Positions 1-8,682 of a DNA stretch of 64,000 nucleotides are shown one piece after another. Position numbers and translations under genes: made by a program. The notes beneath the pieces are model-generated. The model saw only the letters and a list, made by a program, of their open reading frames with translations, was not told the DNA's origin and did not search any database. Location: the NCBI RefSeq assembly GCF_019857225.1, contig NZ_JAFJSY010000023.1:1-64000 (forward strand), given 5' to 3'. Source of the DNA: Streptomyces plumbidurans. GTDB taxonomy: Bacteria; Actinomycetota; Actinomycetes; Streptomycetales; Streptomycetaceae. Positions within the stretch are counted from its first letter, which is position 1; each line of letters begins with the position of its first letter.

Positions 1-334
1 CCGCGGCGAGGTCGGCCTCGGACGGGCCCGCGGGCCGGGGCGCGGAGGGCCGGGCCGCCTCGCGCAGGGCGTAGGCGGCGATACCGAGGACGGCCGCGGT
101 GATGAGGGCGGCGGCCCAGCCGGGCAGGCCGATCGCGAGGGCCAGCCCCACGGCGAGCGCGACGGCCGCGCCCGCGTACAGGGCCATGGCTCCGGACGCG
201 CCGTACAGCGCGGCCGTGCGACGCTGCTTGCGAGCCTGTTCGCGCAGTTCGTCGCGCACGGCCTCGCGCGCCACCCGCGTCAGCTCGTCGACCAGGTGCT
301 TGTCCAGGTGTTCCAGATGATCCAAGCCTTCCAT
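1..334 (-). CDS. Phage-holin-like membrane protein, 3' end outside window
   Basis: The reading frame starts at an ATG at 334 and runs off the left edge, so the C-terminus is missing. It begins MEGLDHLEHLDKHLVDELTR, a charged amphipathic stretch of about 40 residues, followed by two hydrophobic segments at about residues 45-67 and 72-92 separated by a short GLPG turn, then an Ala/Pro-rich tail. This layout matches the small actinobacterial proteins annotated as phage holin family or DUF1469-like membrane proteins. Nothing shows lytic function, and such genes are usually ordinary chromosomal genes next to housekeeping loci. It diverges from the VOC gene at 456. Family name is inferred from layout only. 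Confidence 0.6.
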   Translation of the reverse strand, partial: MEGLDHLEHLDKHLVDELTRVAREAVRDELREQARKQRRTAALYGASGAMALYAGAAVALAVGLALAIGLPGWAAALITAAVLGIAAYALREAARPSAPRPAGPSEADLAA

Positions 335-455
335 GGGCGCCGGGTACCCGGACACCCGCACGCGTAACGCGCCCCGCGGCACGGCCGGCGATGCGTGCGG
401 GCCGATCGCTGGAAACGATCACCTTCGCCCGGCCGCCCCAATTAGGCTCGTCCGC

Positions 456-803
456 ATGGACATTCTGGGAGCCACGCTGCGCATCTGCGTCGACGACCTG
501 GACCGGGCGGTGCCCTTCTACGAACGGCTGGCGGGCGGCACGGCGCTCCGCTTCGAGCGCGGTGGCGTCCAGGTGGCCGCGGTCGGCTGTTTCCTGCTGA
601 TGAGCGGGCCCGAGGCCGAGCTGGAGGTGCTGCGCAAGGTCGCCGCGACCATCGCCGTCAAGGACGTCGAGGAGGCCCACCGGGTGCTGACCGAGCTCGG
701 GGCGCACATCGTCGCGGGCCCGGTGGCCACGCCGGCGGGCCGCAACCTGATCGCGATGCACCCGGACGGCACGATCTACGAGTACGTGGACCGCAACCCG
801 TAA
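456..803 (+). CDS. VOC (glyoxalase/bleomycin-resistance fold) family protein
   Basis: A 115-residue protein starting at the ATG at 456 (MDILGATLRICVDDL). The N-terminal D-L-D-x-A-V-P-F-Y-E pattern and the C-terminal H-P-D-G-T-x-Y-E-Y-V ending are typical of single-domain vicinal-oxygen-chelate proteins, which form dimers with beta-alpha-beta-beta-beta modules and often bind a divalent metal or a small ligand. The substrate cannot be told. The open frame extends upstream to 333, but the ATG at 456 opens directly on the VOC fold and the upstream residues look non-coding. It is convergent with the DUF5107 gene. Confidence 0.75.
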   Translation: MDILGATLRICVDDLDRAVPFYERLAGGTALRFERGGVQVAAVGCFLLMSGPEAELEVLRKVAATIAVKDVEEAHRVLTELGAHIVAGPVATPAGRNLIAMHPDGTIYEYVDRNP

Positions 804-824
804 CCGCGCCCCGGGCGCACCCCC

Positions 825-2789
825 TCAGACCTCGGGCGGCCGCATCCGGAAGTCGTAGTGCTCCGGCAGCGGTTCGTCGGTCAGCCGTGCCCACAGGCGG
901 CCCACGGCCTCGGCGCCCTCGCGCAGGTCGGCGGCCTCGAAGCCGGCCCGGAAGACGTCCAGCGCCTCCTGTGGCCTGCCCTCCGCGAGCAGCAGCTGTG
1001 CCTCGATCAGCCGGAACCGCCCGCGCTCCCGGGTGGCGGGGTGCAGCCGCTCCCACACAGCGCGCGCCTGGTCCGTGCGCCGTACGGCGAGCAGCGCCTC
1101 GATCGCCTCGCGACCCAGCGCGGCCGTGGCCGCCGTCCACCGCTCGCTGTCGTCGCGCCGCTCGTGGCACAGGTCGTCGAAGGCGTCGGCGTACCGGTCG
1201 GCGGCCCGCTCGTGGTTGCCGGCCTCCTGGTCGGCTACGGCCAGACAGCGCAGCAACGGCCAGAGCGACGGGGCGAGTTCGAGGGCCCTCTCCCAGCTGC
1301 GCACGGCCTGCGCCCGATCGCCGGCGTGCCACTGGGCGACGCCCAGGTGGTACTCGGTGAGCGGGGTCGCGGGCGCGGTCTCCAGCATGTCCCGCCAGTG
1401 GCGGGCGACCAGCGTCCCGCCGGGCGGCCGCACCCGGCGCGGCTCGGGCAGCGAGCCCGTCCGCAGCAGCTGCAGCCAGGGTTCCTGTGGCTCGCCGAGG
1501 GTGCTCTCGTCGAAGGGCGTGCCGGGCAGCTTCAGGTCCGCGCGCAGCACTTCGAGGGCGCCCCAGCCGGAGCCGGTGGCGAGCGGCTCGCCGGGTTCGG
1601 TGTCGGCGTACGGCTTCCAGGCGGCGTGGGCGGCGTCGACGTCGGCGCGCGGGAGCACGGCCTCCAGGCGGGCCTCGGCGGCGTCCACGACGGCGGACCA
1701 GGAGGCACCGTCGGGCGACGCGTCCAGCGGCCCGTACGCCTCCGTCCAGCTCACTTCGCTCTCCGGGTCCAGCCGCACGTGCTCCAGCTGGGTGCGGGCG
1801 AGCCCGGCCTGGATCTCGCAGTAGCCGCCGCTGCCCGGCTCGGTGAGCCAGTTCTGCCAGCGCCGCCCGCCGCTGCCCGCGCCCCACACGAACAGCTTGC
1901 GGCCGCGCAGCACGTCGGTGGACGTCTGCACCAGGCCGTGGCCGTCGTCGCCGAGGGCGGCGATCCAGCGTCGGCGTTCCTGCGGCACCTCGTAGAAGTA
2001 GTCGGCGGCGTAGGGGTTGTTGAGCGGATACGAGCGGTCGATGCCGTCGTACGCCGGTACCGGCACCCGGCGCAGCCGGCGCTCGTAGCTGAAGTGCCAG
2101 GCCTCCTGGGCGGGCGCCAGCACGCGGCGCTCCTCGGGCACGGCGATGTTGGACCACCAGTAGACCGGCGCGGGCCGCTGGTGCGGATTGCGGATGCGGA
2201 CGCCGACGTGGAGGAAGTCGGAGTGGCGCGGCAGCCAGAGGTCGATCTGGAAGGGCAGGTCGCGCAGGCGTTCCCACTCCCACAGGCGGAGCATCTCGCC
2301 GCCGTCGGGGGCGGGGACGCGGGCGGCGTGCAGCGGGGAGCAGGACAGGGTGGTGTGGCCGGTGGCGCCGATGTTCCACTCGATGCCGCCGGAGAACCAT
2401 GCGCCGTTGAGCGCGAAGTTGGCGGGCTGGAACACCGGGTTGCGGTAGAGGAGTTCACGGCCGGTGGGCTTGTGCAGGAGCGAGGCGACACGTCCGCCGA
2501 GGCCGGGCAGGACGGTCGCCCGCAGCCGGTCGTTCTCGATCACGAGCGCGTCGAGCTTCCGGGGTTCGCGGGTTCTGCCGTAACCGTCCCGCACGCGCAC
2601 CGGCAGCAGGCTGCGCAGGGGTTCGTAGTCCGTCTGCCGCGCCATGTCGCGCGGCAGTTCGTCCCGGTCGCGTTCGTCGATGCGGTGGACCTCGTGGAGC
2701 AGCCGCAGCGGGGGCAGGGGGTTGTCCGGACCCAACTGTGCCGCGGGCAGGGTCAGTACCTCACGTCGGATCGTCGTCACGATCACCAT
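825..2789 (-). CDS. DUF5107 domain / TPR-repeat protein
   Basis: A 654-residue protein. The start at 2789 (MVIVTTIRREVLTLP) is chosen because GAGAGG sits five bases upstream; the open frame continues to 3113 without better support. Residues about 40-330 resemble the DUF5107 domain, a galactose-mutarotase-like beta-sandwich (motifs GGRVASL, GGIEWNIG, YWWSNIAVPE). The C-terminal half, after about residue 440, has TPR-like helices (YHLGVAQWHAGD, then AWERAL-type repeats). Such proteins occur near sugar-metabolism genes, and the mutarotase-like fold suggests carbohydrate binding, but no reaction is established. No signal peptide is seen. Confidence 0.8.
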   Translation of the reverse strand: MVIVTTIRREVLTLPAAQLGPDNPLPPLRLLHEVHRIDERDRDELPRDMARQTDYEPLRSLLPVRVRDGYGRTREPRKLDALVIENDRLRATVLPGLGGRVASLLHKPTGRELLYRNPVFQPANFALNGAWFSGGIEWNIGATGHTTLSCSPLHAARVPAPDGGEMLRLWEWERLRDLPFQIDLWLPRHSDFLHVGVRIRNPHQRPAPVYWWSNIAVPEERRVLAPAQEAWHFSYERRLRRVPVPAYDGIDRSYPLNNPYAADYFYEVPQERRRWIAALGDDGHGLVQTSTDVLRGRKLFVWGAGSGGRRWQNWLTEPGSGGYCEIQAGLARTQLEHVRLDPESEVSWTEAYGPLDASPDGASWSAVVDAAEARLEAVLPRADVDAAHAAWKPYADTEPGEPLATGSGWGALEVLRADLKLPGTPFDESTLGEPQEPWLQLLRTGSLPEPRRVRPPGGTLVARHWRDMLETAPATPLTEYHLGVAQWHAGDRAQAVRSWERALELAPSLWPLLRCLAVADQEAGNHERAADRYADAFDDLCHERRDDSERWTAATAALGREAIEALLAVRRTDQARAVWERLHPATRERGRFRLIEAQLLLAEGRPQEALDVFRAGFEAADLREGAEAVGRLWARLTDEPLPEHYDFRMRPPEV

Positions 2790-2948
2790 GGAAGCCTCTC
2801 GCCGGAGCGAGGACCAGGGGACGTACGGGTCAGGATTGCGCAAAGGCGGTGGCCGCCGGGCGCCGGGAAATTCCGCGTGCGGTCCGTGCCCGGCGACGTA
2901 CAGTCGGGCCTTCGACCCATTTCGGCGCGGAAGCACGGGAGCAGACGG

Positions 2949-3296
2949 ATGAGCGAGCAGCACACGTACCGGGTGATCGTCCGGGGCACGTGGGAGGGGC
3001 TGAGCGAGGCGGCCCGGGAGCGGCTGCTGGCCGAGGCCGGGGAGCACGGCATGACGAGCATGCGGTTCACCGAGGAGGGCTCGCTGTCGTACGAGCCGAG
3101 CCCGCTCAAGCACTTCTCGATGCGGTACGTGGTGGTGTCGGACGCGGCGGACGGCGAGGAGATGGCGGGGGCGATCGCGGAGGACCGCGCCGAGGCCGCG
3201 CTGCGGGACCTCGGCTACGGCTTCGGCGAGCTGAAGTCCACCGTGACGGACCTCGACACCATGAAGATCAACCGGAAGTCCGCATCTCGGCGGTGA
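2949..3296 (+). CDS. Small DUF6204-like protein
   Basis: A 115-residue protein from the ATG at 2949 (MSEQHTYRVIVRGTWEGLSE). It is soluble, with alternating beta-like and helical stretches, and ends in a basic tail (NRKSASRR). It resembles short streptomycete proteins grouped as DUF6204; the function is unknown and the family name is from memory. Its last 29 bases overlap the end of the convergent acetyltransferase gene. The intergenic space to the divergent DUF5107 gene is 159 bp and must hold both promoters. Confidence 0.65.
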   Translation: MSEQHTYRVIVRGTWEGLSEAARERLLAEAGEHGMTSMRFTEEGSLSYEPSPLKHFSMRYVVVSDAADGEEMAGAIAEDRAEAALRDLGYGFGELKSTVTDLDTMKINRKSASRR

Positions 3297-3843
3297 GCGC
3301 CCAGCGCTCGTGGTCGCGCCAGGCCCCGTCGATGAAGATCATGTCGGGCGAGAAGCCCTCCAGGCGGAAGCCGCAGGTCCGGGCGAGCGCGATCGACGCG
3401 AGGTTCTGCGGCTGCACGTTGATCTCCAGCCGGTGCAGCCGCATGGGGCCGAAGGCGTGGTCGATGACGAGGTTCAGGCCCTCGCGCATCAGCCCCCTCC
3501 CGGCGGCGTGCGCGAAGGCGCCGTAGCCGAGCGCGCCGCACCTGAAGCCGCCCTCGACGATGTTGTTGATGTTGATGAACCCGGCGATGGCCCCGTCGGC
3601 CGCCCCACCGCCCTGCCCGCCCTGCTTCTCGCAGACCAGGAACCCGGCCTTGGCCGGGTCCTCGATCAGCCGGCTCGCGTACGAGGTGTACGCCGTCGGG
3701 GTGTCCGGCGGGAACAGCCAGGGCTGGTGCAGCGCCTTGCTCTCGCGGGCCCGTGCGGCGAACTCGACGCCGTCGTCGTAGGTGAAGTGACGTATGCCCA
3801 CGCGGGGGCCCTCGGCCAGATAACGGGATGCGGTGTGCGGCAT
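3268..3843 (-). CDS. GNAT-family N-acetyltransferase
   Basis: A 191-residue protein starting at the ATG at 3843. The order of segments (IRHFTYDDG at the N-terminus, GFININNIVEG in the middle, then GYGAFAHAAGRGLMREG followed by LHRLEINVQPQNLASIAL and CGFRLEGF) is that of RimJ/RimL-like GNAT enzymes. The G-x-G-R-G-L-M-x-E segment corresponds to the acetyl-CoA pyrophosphate loop, and N-x-x-S-x-x-L-x-x-x-x-G-F is the family's C-terminal signature. The acceptor is unknown; related enzymes acetylate protein N-termini or small amines. The 3' end overlaps the convergent small gene by 29 bp. Confidence 0.85.
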   Translation of the reverse strand: MPHTASRYLAEGPRVGIRHFTYDDGVEFAARARESKALHQPWLFPPDTPTAYTSYASRLIEDPAKAGFLVCEKQGGQGGGAADGAIAGFININNIVEGGFRCGALGYGAFAHAAGRGLMREGLNLVIDHAFGPMRLHRLEINVQPQNLASIALARTCGFRLEGFSPDMIFIDGAWRDHERWALTAEMRTSG

Positions 3844-3863
3844 TCCGCCACCCTACGGCGGGC

Positions 3864-5648
3864 TCAGTCGCCGAGCACAGGCAATTTCAGCAGCCCGGTG
3901 TCCCCGGGCGCGCTGACCACGGTCACCGGCTTGATCCCCCGGTTGCCGGTGTACGCGTCGTCGCTCGCGGCGATCACGAAGCGCAGCCGGTGGCCCTTCT
4001 CGAAGCGGTGCACGATGCCCGGCAGGGTCACGGTGAAACTCTTGGTCACGTCCGGCACCCGGACTGGCGCGATCAGCCGGTGCACCAGCGTCCTGCTGCC
4101 GTCGGGCGCGATGTCGTAGAGCTTGGCGAACAGGACGAGCCGGTCGGCGGCGTCGCCCGAGCGCTGTACGCGTGCGGCGGCCGGTGAGACGACCCTGAGC
4201 GTGGCCCGGGGCGAGCCGACCACGTCGGTGGCGCGGGCGAGCGGTGCCCCCGTCCAGCCGAGATAGGTGCCCGCGGTGTCGTACGGCGCCGGGTCCGGCA
4301 GTCCGGCGATCCCGGCCAGCATGTTCTCCGAATGGCTGGTGGGGATCAGGTGGTTGGTGTACGTACGGCTGCCGCGGGCCACCTTGTCGCGGTCGTCGAC
4401 CAGCTTGCCGTCGCCGGAGAGGTACAACGTCCGGGTGAGGGACGGGAGTTGTGCGGACGTGGCGTAGGTGCGGGCCGTGTCGGTGATCCAGTCGCGGTAG
4501 TACGCGAAGGCCGGGCCGGTGTCGGTGCTGCGCCGGTGCAGATAGCGGTCGAACCACGCGAGGATGCGTCTGCCGACGTAGCTCGTCTCCAAGTTGCCCT
4601 GGGTGAGGTTGAGTTCACCGCTCGCCGGGTCGGTCATGCCGCCGCTGTGGCCCCAGGACTGCCAGATCATCTTGGTGGTCGTGCCCTGCGCCTTCAGCGT
4701 GTTGTACGTCGCGGTCGCCTCGTTGAGGTTGAACAGGGTGTCGGCCTGTCCCTGGATCAGCAGGGTGGGCGCCTTGACCCGGCTCAGATACGAGCGGGGG
4801 GAGACGCTGTGCGCGTAGGCGAGCATCGCGGCGGTCGGGGCGGAGCGGTAGCTCCCGGAGTTCAGCAGCCGCATGGTCTCGCAGGCCTTGGTGACGAAGT
4901 GCAGACAGGCGAGGGAGTTGATCCGCGACGGGTCGAGGTTCGGCGCGGTCAGCGGCTGGCCCTCGCCGATGAGGTAGAAGCCGTTGGACCACTGCCACTT
5001 GAAGGCGCCGGGGACGGCGCTGGAGGCGTTGTTGGGGTCGAGCGAGTAGGCGAGGTCGTTCCAGGTGATCAGCGGGACGAGCGCGTCCACCCGGTGGTCG
5101 ACCGCGGCCGTCGCCAACTGGATGGCCCCGCCGTACGAGCCGCCGATCATGCCGACCCGCGGGTCGCCCGGGCCGTCGAGGGTGACGAAGTCGGCCCTGG
5201 TGCCGTCGTCGGCGGCACGCTTGCCGCCGAGGAAGTCGATCAGCCGGGCGGCGGCCGTGCCGTCGATGCCCGGGTCGTCCAGCGAGATCAGGCAGCCGGA
5301 CTTGCCGAAGCCGAGTCCGGAGTAGATCAGGGACACATAGCCGCGCTCGGCGAAGGCCTTGCCGATGGCGTCGGTGGAGCCGTCGGACTTGCTGCCGCCG
5401 AAGCCGTTCGTGGCGACCACGGCCGGGGCGGGATGCGTCGGGTCGACGCCCGCGGGACGGTACAGATCGGCGTCGACCGCGCAGGTGCGGCCGCCGGCCT
5501 CAACGGTGAACTTCAGTGCGGTGACGCTGTACTGGCCGGCCGAGGCCGCGGGCGCGGTGACGGCCAGGGGCGCGGTGAGCGCCGCACACAGGGCGACGGC
5601 GAGGGCAGGCCCTCGTGCGGCTCGGGAACGGGGCACGCGTCGGGACAC
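3864..5648 (-). CDS. Secreted CocE/NonD-type alpha/beta hydrolase (X-Pro peptidase-like)
   Basis: A 594-residue protein. The GTG at 5648 is preferred over the upstream GTG at 5660 because GGAGG lies five bases before it. The product starts with an arginine-rich n-region, a hydrophobic core and an Ala-x-Ala type cleavage site near residue 37, so it is exported. The nucleophile elbow GGSYGG lies near residue 170; the later DTLFN and GHSGG segments supply likely Asp and His. The last 200 residues form the jelly-roll domain typical of the X-Pro dipeptidyl-peptidase/cocaine-esterase family (RFEKGHRLRFVIA). It probably hydrolyses peptides or esters outside the cell. Two palindromes precede it. Confidence 0.85.
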   Translation of the reverse strand: MSRRVPRSRAARGPALAVALCAALTAPLAVTAPAASAGQYSVTALKFTVEAGGRTCAVDADLYRPAGVDPTHPAPAVVATNGFGGSKSDGSTDAIGKAFAERGYVSLIYSGLGFGKSGCLISLDDPGIDGTAAARLIDFLGGKRAADDGTRADFVTLDGPGDPRVGMIGGSYGGAIQLATAAVDHRVDALVPLITWNDLAYSLDPNNASSAVPGAFKWQWSNGFYLIGEGQPLTAPNLDPSRINSLACLHFVTKACETMRLLNSGSYRSAPTAAMLAYAHSVSPRSYLSRVKAPTLLIQGQADTLFNLNEATATYNTLKAQGTTTKMIWQSWGHSGGMTDPASGELNLTQGNLETSYVGRRILAWFDRYLHRRSTDTGPAFAYYRDWITDTARTYATSAQLPSLTRTLYLSGDGKLVDDRDKVARGSRTYTNHLIPTSHSENMLAGIAGLPDPAPYDTAGTYLGWTGAPLARATDVVGSPRATLRVVSPAAARVQRSGDAADRLVLFAKLYDIAPDGSRTLVHRLIAPVRVPDVTKSFTVTLPGIVHRFEKGHRLRFVIAASDDAYTGNRGIKPVTVVSAPGDTGLLKLPVLGD

Positions 5649-5679
5649 TGAGACCTCCACACTCGGGGCAGCCCTGCTT

Positions 5680-5703
5680 ACCGACCAGTAAGTACTGGCC
5701 GGT
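5680..5703. promoter_or_regulatory. 24-bp inverted repeat upstream of the CocE-type hydrolase (candidate operator)
   Basis: The two 11-base arms ACCGACCAGTA and TACTGGCCGGT are inverted copies with one mismatch around a 2-base centre (AG). It ends 32 bases upstream of the GTG start of the hydrolase. The size and the near-perfect dyad with a short centre are typical of TetR/AcrR-type operators. No matching regulator gene is adjacent, so the protein that would bind it is unknown. Confidence 0.5.
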
Positions 5704-5713
5704 TGTCATGGTG

Positions 5714-5725
5714 TGACACGTGTCA
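5714..5725. promoter_or_regulatory. Perfect 12-bp palindrome TGACACGTGTCA with weak promoter-like flanks
   Basis: Read on the minus strand, TTGACC, a 17-base spacer containing this palindrome, then CACCAT could be a weak -35/-10 pair for the hydrolase gene. The palindrome sits directly against the putative -10. The half-site TGACAC is the same as that in the ccr promoter palindrome at 25434. The promoter reading is tentative because CACCAT is a poor -10. Confidence 0.35.
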
Positions 5726-5779
5726 GAGGAGGTCAATCGCCCAGACGAGTGTTGTTGACGGATGTTCAGTACAGAGGGC

Positions 5780-6715
5780 TCAGGCGAGGGCGGGCTGATC
5801 GAGCGTCAGCGTGCGCGCGTCGGCGTCCAGTTCCGCGGTGACCCCGACGGGGACGGTCAACGCCCCCGCGCAGTGCCCGAATCCGAACTGCTCGACGACG
5901 GGCACACCGAGTCCGGCCAGCCGGTCCGTCAGCACCGCGCGCACACGGTCGTAGGGACCGCACTCCTCCCACGACCCGAGCGCGATCCCGCCGACGCCGT
6001 CCAGCCAGCCGCTGCGCAGCAGTTGGGTCAGCATCCGGTCGATGCGGTACGGCTGCTCGCCGACGTCCTCGACCAGCAGCAGTCCGCCGCGGGTGCCGGG
6101 GTGGGCGTGGGGCGTGCCGAGGTCGGTGGCGAGCAGGGCCAGACAGCCGCCCACGGTGACGCCGCGAGCCCGACCCGGCACCACGGTGGCACCCCCGGAG
6201 GCAATGATGCGGGCGTCCTCGGGGGTGAACAGCGTGGTCCGCAGATGCTCCTGCGCCCGGGCGTTCTTGATGAAGTCGACACCGGCGGCGGCAGGGCCGT
6301 ACAGCGTGACCAGGCCCAGCCGGGTGGCGAACGCCTGGTGCAGCGTGGTGACGTCGCTGAAGCCCACGAACACCTTGGGGCCCGCGGCCCGCATGGCCTC
6401 CCAGTCGAGCAGGTCGACCATGCGCTGCGCCCCGTAACCGCCCCGCGCACACATGACGGCTGCCACCGACGGATCGCACCAGGCGCGCTGCAGATCGGCG
6501 GCCCGGTTCGCGTCGCTGCCCGCCAGATAGCCGAACTCCCCGTGCCGGTCCAGCACATGGGGCGCCACCACCGGGTCGAGGTCCCAGCCGCGCAGCACGT
6601 CGAGCCCCGCCTGCACCCGCTCCTCGGGCACGGGCCCACTGGGTGCGACGATCGCCACGCGGGCGCCGGGGGCCAGCCGCGAGGGCCGTCGCAGTTGCCG
6701 GAGGTGTTCGCTCAC
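5780..6715 (-). CDS. LD-carboxypeptidase (peptidase family S66, LdcA/MccF-like)
   Basis: A 311-residue cytoplasmic-type enzyme from the GTG at 6715, which overlaps the stop of the upstream S9 gene by GTGA, so translation is probably coupled. The S66 signatures are present: IVAPSGPV near the N-terminus, CARGGYGAQRMVDLLD carrying the strand before the nucleophile, VGFSDVTTLHQA with the catalytic Ser region, GGCLALLATDLGT and LLVEDVGEQPYRIDRML, plus the C-terminal FGFGHCAGALTVPVG. Family members cut the L,D bond of murein tetrapeptides or inactivate peptide-nucleotide antibiotics. It is the last gene of a four-peptidase operon. Confidence 0.88.
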   Translation of the reverse strand: MSEHLRQLRRPSRLAPGARVAIVAPSGPVPEERVQAGLDVLRGWDLDPVVAPHVLDRHGEFGYLAGSDANRAADLQRAWCDPSVAAVMCARGGYGAQRMVDLLDWEAMRAAGPKVFVGFSDVTTLHQAFATRLGLVTLYGPAAAGVDFIKNARAQEHLRTTLFTPEDARIIASGGATVVPGRARGVTVGGCLALLATDLGTPHAHPGTRGGLLLVEDVGEQPYRIDRMLTQLLRSGWLDGVGGIALGSWEECGPYDRVRAVLTDRLAGLGVPVVEQFGFGHCAGALTVPVGVTAELDADARTLTLDQPALA

Positions 6716-8682
6716 TTGGACAGCTCCAGGGTCGGGACGCCGCGCGGGTTGAGGCCGAACACCTGGGCGTACAGGGAGAGTTCGGACTCCAGGACGCGGA
6801 TCATGGTGTCGGCCCGGCGGAAGCCGTGCCCCTCCCCCTCGAAGGCGATGTAGGCGTGCGGCACCCGTCGTCCCTCCATCCGGGCCAGGAAGCGTTCGCA
6901 CTGCGCGGGCGGGCAGATCACGTCGTCCAGGCCCTGCAGCAGCAGGAAGGGCGCGGTGATGCTGTCGGCGTGCTCGACGGGCGAGCGCTCCGTGTACCGG
7001 CCCGGCACCTCGGCGAGCGGCCCGACCAGTGTCTCCAGGTACTGCGACTCGAAGTCGTGGGTCTCCCCCGTGCCCCAGGCGGTGAGATCGAGGATGGGGT
7101 AGATGATCGTGCCGCAGGCGTACACGTCGGTGGCGGCGAGCGAGGCGGCCGAGGTCCAGCCGCCCGCGCTGCCGCCGCGGATCGCGAGCCGGCGGCGGTC
7201 GGCGGTGCCCTCCTCGGCGAGCGCGAGGGCGACCGCCGCGCAGTCCTCGACGTCGACCACGCCCCACTGCTCGCGCAGCCGTCCGCGGTACTCACGCCCG
7301 TAGCCGGTCGAGCCGCCGTAGTTGACCTCGGCGACCCCGATGCCCCGGGAGGTGAAGTAGGCGATCTCCAGGTCGAGCACGAGCGGCGCCCGGCTGGTGG
7401 GGCCGCCGTGCACCCACACGACGTAGGGCGGCAGTTCGCCGCCGGGCGCGACGCAGCCGGGGTTGTGCGGCGGGTAGATGTGCGCGTGGATGTCGCGCCC
7501 TGCCGGTCCGGTGAAGGTGCGGATCTGGGGTTCGGGGTAGTAGGCGGGATCGACGGCGTCGTCGTGCTCGGCGCCGATCACCCGGGCCCGGCCCGTGCGC
7601 GTGTCCAGCTCCACGACCTCGTACGCGCTGCGCGGGCTGGCCCCGACGGAGACGACCCGCTCCCCGTGCACCGCGAGCGTGGGGCTGAACTCGGTCCAGG
7701 GTCCGGCCGCGTCGACGACCTCGCCGGTGTCGGGGTCCAGTATCCCGAGCGCGGTGGCGCCCCGGCCGTGCACGACGGCGATCAGCCCGCTCTCCAACGG
7801 AGCGAACCAGCGCTGGCCGAGCTTCCACAGCGGCCCGCCGAACTCCTCCTCGCGCGGGCACAGCGGGGTGCCGTCGCGGTAGAGGTTCCACCAGCCGGTG
7901 CGGTCGCTCGCGTACAGCAGCGAGCCGTCGCGCGCCCACTCCACCTGGGCGACGGACTCCTCCGGGCCGCCGGCGAGGGTGCGCGCCGCACGGAAGGTGC
8001 CGTCGTCTCCGACCTCGGCGACGATCAGCTCCGTGCCGTCCCAGGGCATCCGGGGATGGTCCCAGGCCAGCCAGGCGGCGCGCCCTCCGTCCGGCGAGAG
8101 GCGGGGCCCGGTGACGAACCGGTGCCGGTCGTCGGTGAGTTCGCGCACGGCGTCCCGGTCCTGGGCCGCCGAGCCGTCCAGCGGAACCGCGGCCAGGACG
8201 CGCCGTACATCGGTGGGGCCGTCGCCGGTGAACTCCTCCAGCACGCACCACACTTCACCGCGCTCCACCAGCACCTGCGGCTCGGCCCAGCGCAGTCCGC
8301 CGCCCACCGGGGAGAGGGGGGTCAGGGGGCGCGGCTCGCCGCCGGGTTCGAGGCGGTAGAGACGCTGGTCGGCGAAGTCGGCGAACACCACGAGCGGTGC
8401 GCCGTCCACCACGGCGGCGGACCAGGGCTGTCCGCCGTACTCGATGACGCGGCTGCGGACGTTCCACGGCGCGGGCAGCACCTGCTCCTCGCGGCCGTCG
8501 GCGCGGCGCCGCACCAGGGTGCGCCTGCCGCCCTCGGCGGGGCGCGGCTCGGTCCACCACGCCTCGTCGCCGACGAAGCCGACGAACTCGGGCCGCCCGT
8601 CGTGCGCGGCGGCCAGCGCCGCGCCGATGGGCGACGGCCAGGATCCGTACGCCAGGGTCTGCACGCTCTCCCCCACCTTCAC
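6712..8682 (-). CDS. Prolyl-oligopeptidase family serine peptidase (S9)
   Basis: A 656-residue protein starting at the GTG at 8682, which directly abuts the TGA of the upstream M20 gene. A second GTG about six codons in, with GGGGAG upstream, is an alternative start. The N-terminal 380 residues look like a beta-propeller (repeated W-x-x-D/x-S-L-L-Y segments); the C-terminal 260 residues form the alpha/beta-hydrolase domain. The catalytic Ser is in GGSAGG near residue 505, the Asp in LLQGLDDVICPP and the His in EGEGHGFR. No signal peptide, so it acts on cytoplasmic oligopeptides or acyl-peptides. Confidence 0.88.
   Translation of the reverse strand: MKVGESVQTLAYGSWPSPIGAALAAAHDGRPEFVGFVGDEAWWTEPRPAEGGRRTLVRRRADGREEQVLPAPWNVRSRVIEYGGQPWSAAVVDGAPLVVFADFADQRLYRLEPGGEPRPLTPLSPVGGGLRWAEPQVLVERGEVWCVLEEFTGDGPTDVRRVLAAVPLDGSAAQDRDAVRELTDDRHRFVTGPRLSPDGGRAAWLAWDHPRMPWDGTELIVAEVGDDGTFRAARTLAGGPEESVAQVEWARDGSLLYASDRTGWWNLYRDGTPLCPREEEFGGPLWKLGQRWFAPLESGLIAVVHGRGATALGILDPDTGEVVDAAGPWTEFSPTLAVHGERVVSVGASPRSAYEVVELDTRTGRARVIGAEHDDAVDPAYYPEPQIRTFTGPAGRDIHAHIYPPHNPGCVAPGGELPPYVVWVHGGPTSRAPLVLDLEIAYFTSRGIGVAEVNYGGSTGYGREYRGRLREQWGVVDVEDCAAVALALAEEGTADRRRLAIRGGSAGGWTSAASLAATDVYACGTIIYPILDLTAWGTGETHDFESQYLETLVGPLAEVPGRYTERSPVEHADSITAPFLLLQGLDDVICPPAQCERFLARMEGRRVPHAYIAFEGEGHGFRRADTMIRVLESELSLYAQVFGLNPRGVPTLELSK

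Noticed and set aside
806..818. GCGCCC-C-GGGCGC palindrome between the VOC and DUF5107 genes as a terminator
   Set aside because: The loop would be a single base and there is no following U-tract; could be chance in GC-rich DNA.
858..2948. Long plus-strand frame leading into the DUF6204-like gene
   Set aside because: Antisense to the DUF5107 gene; only the part from the ATG at 2949 is supported.
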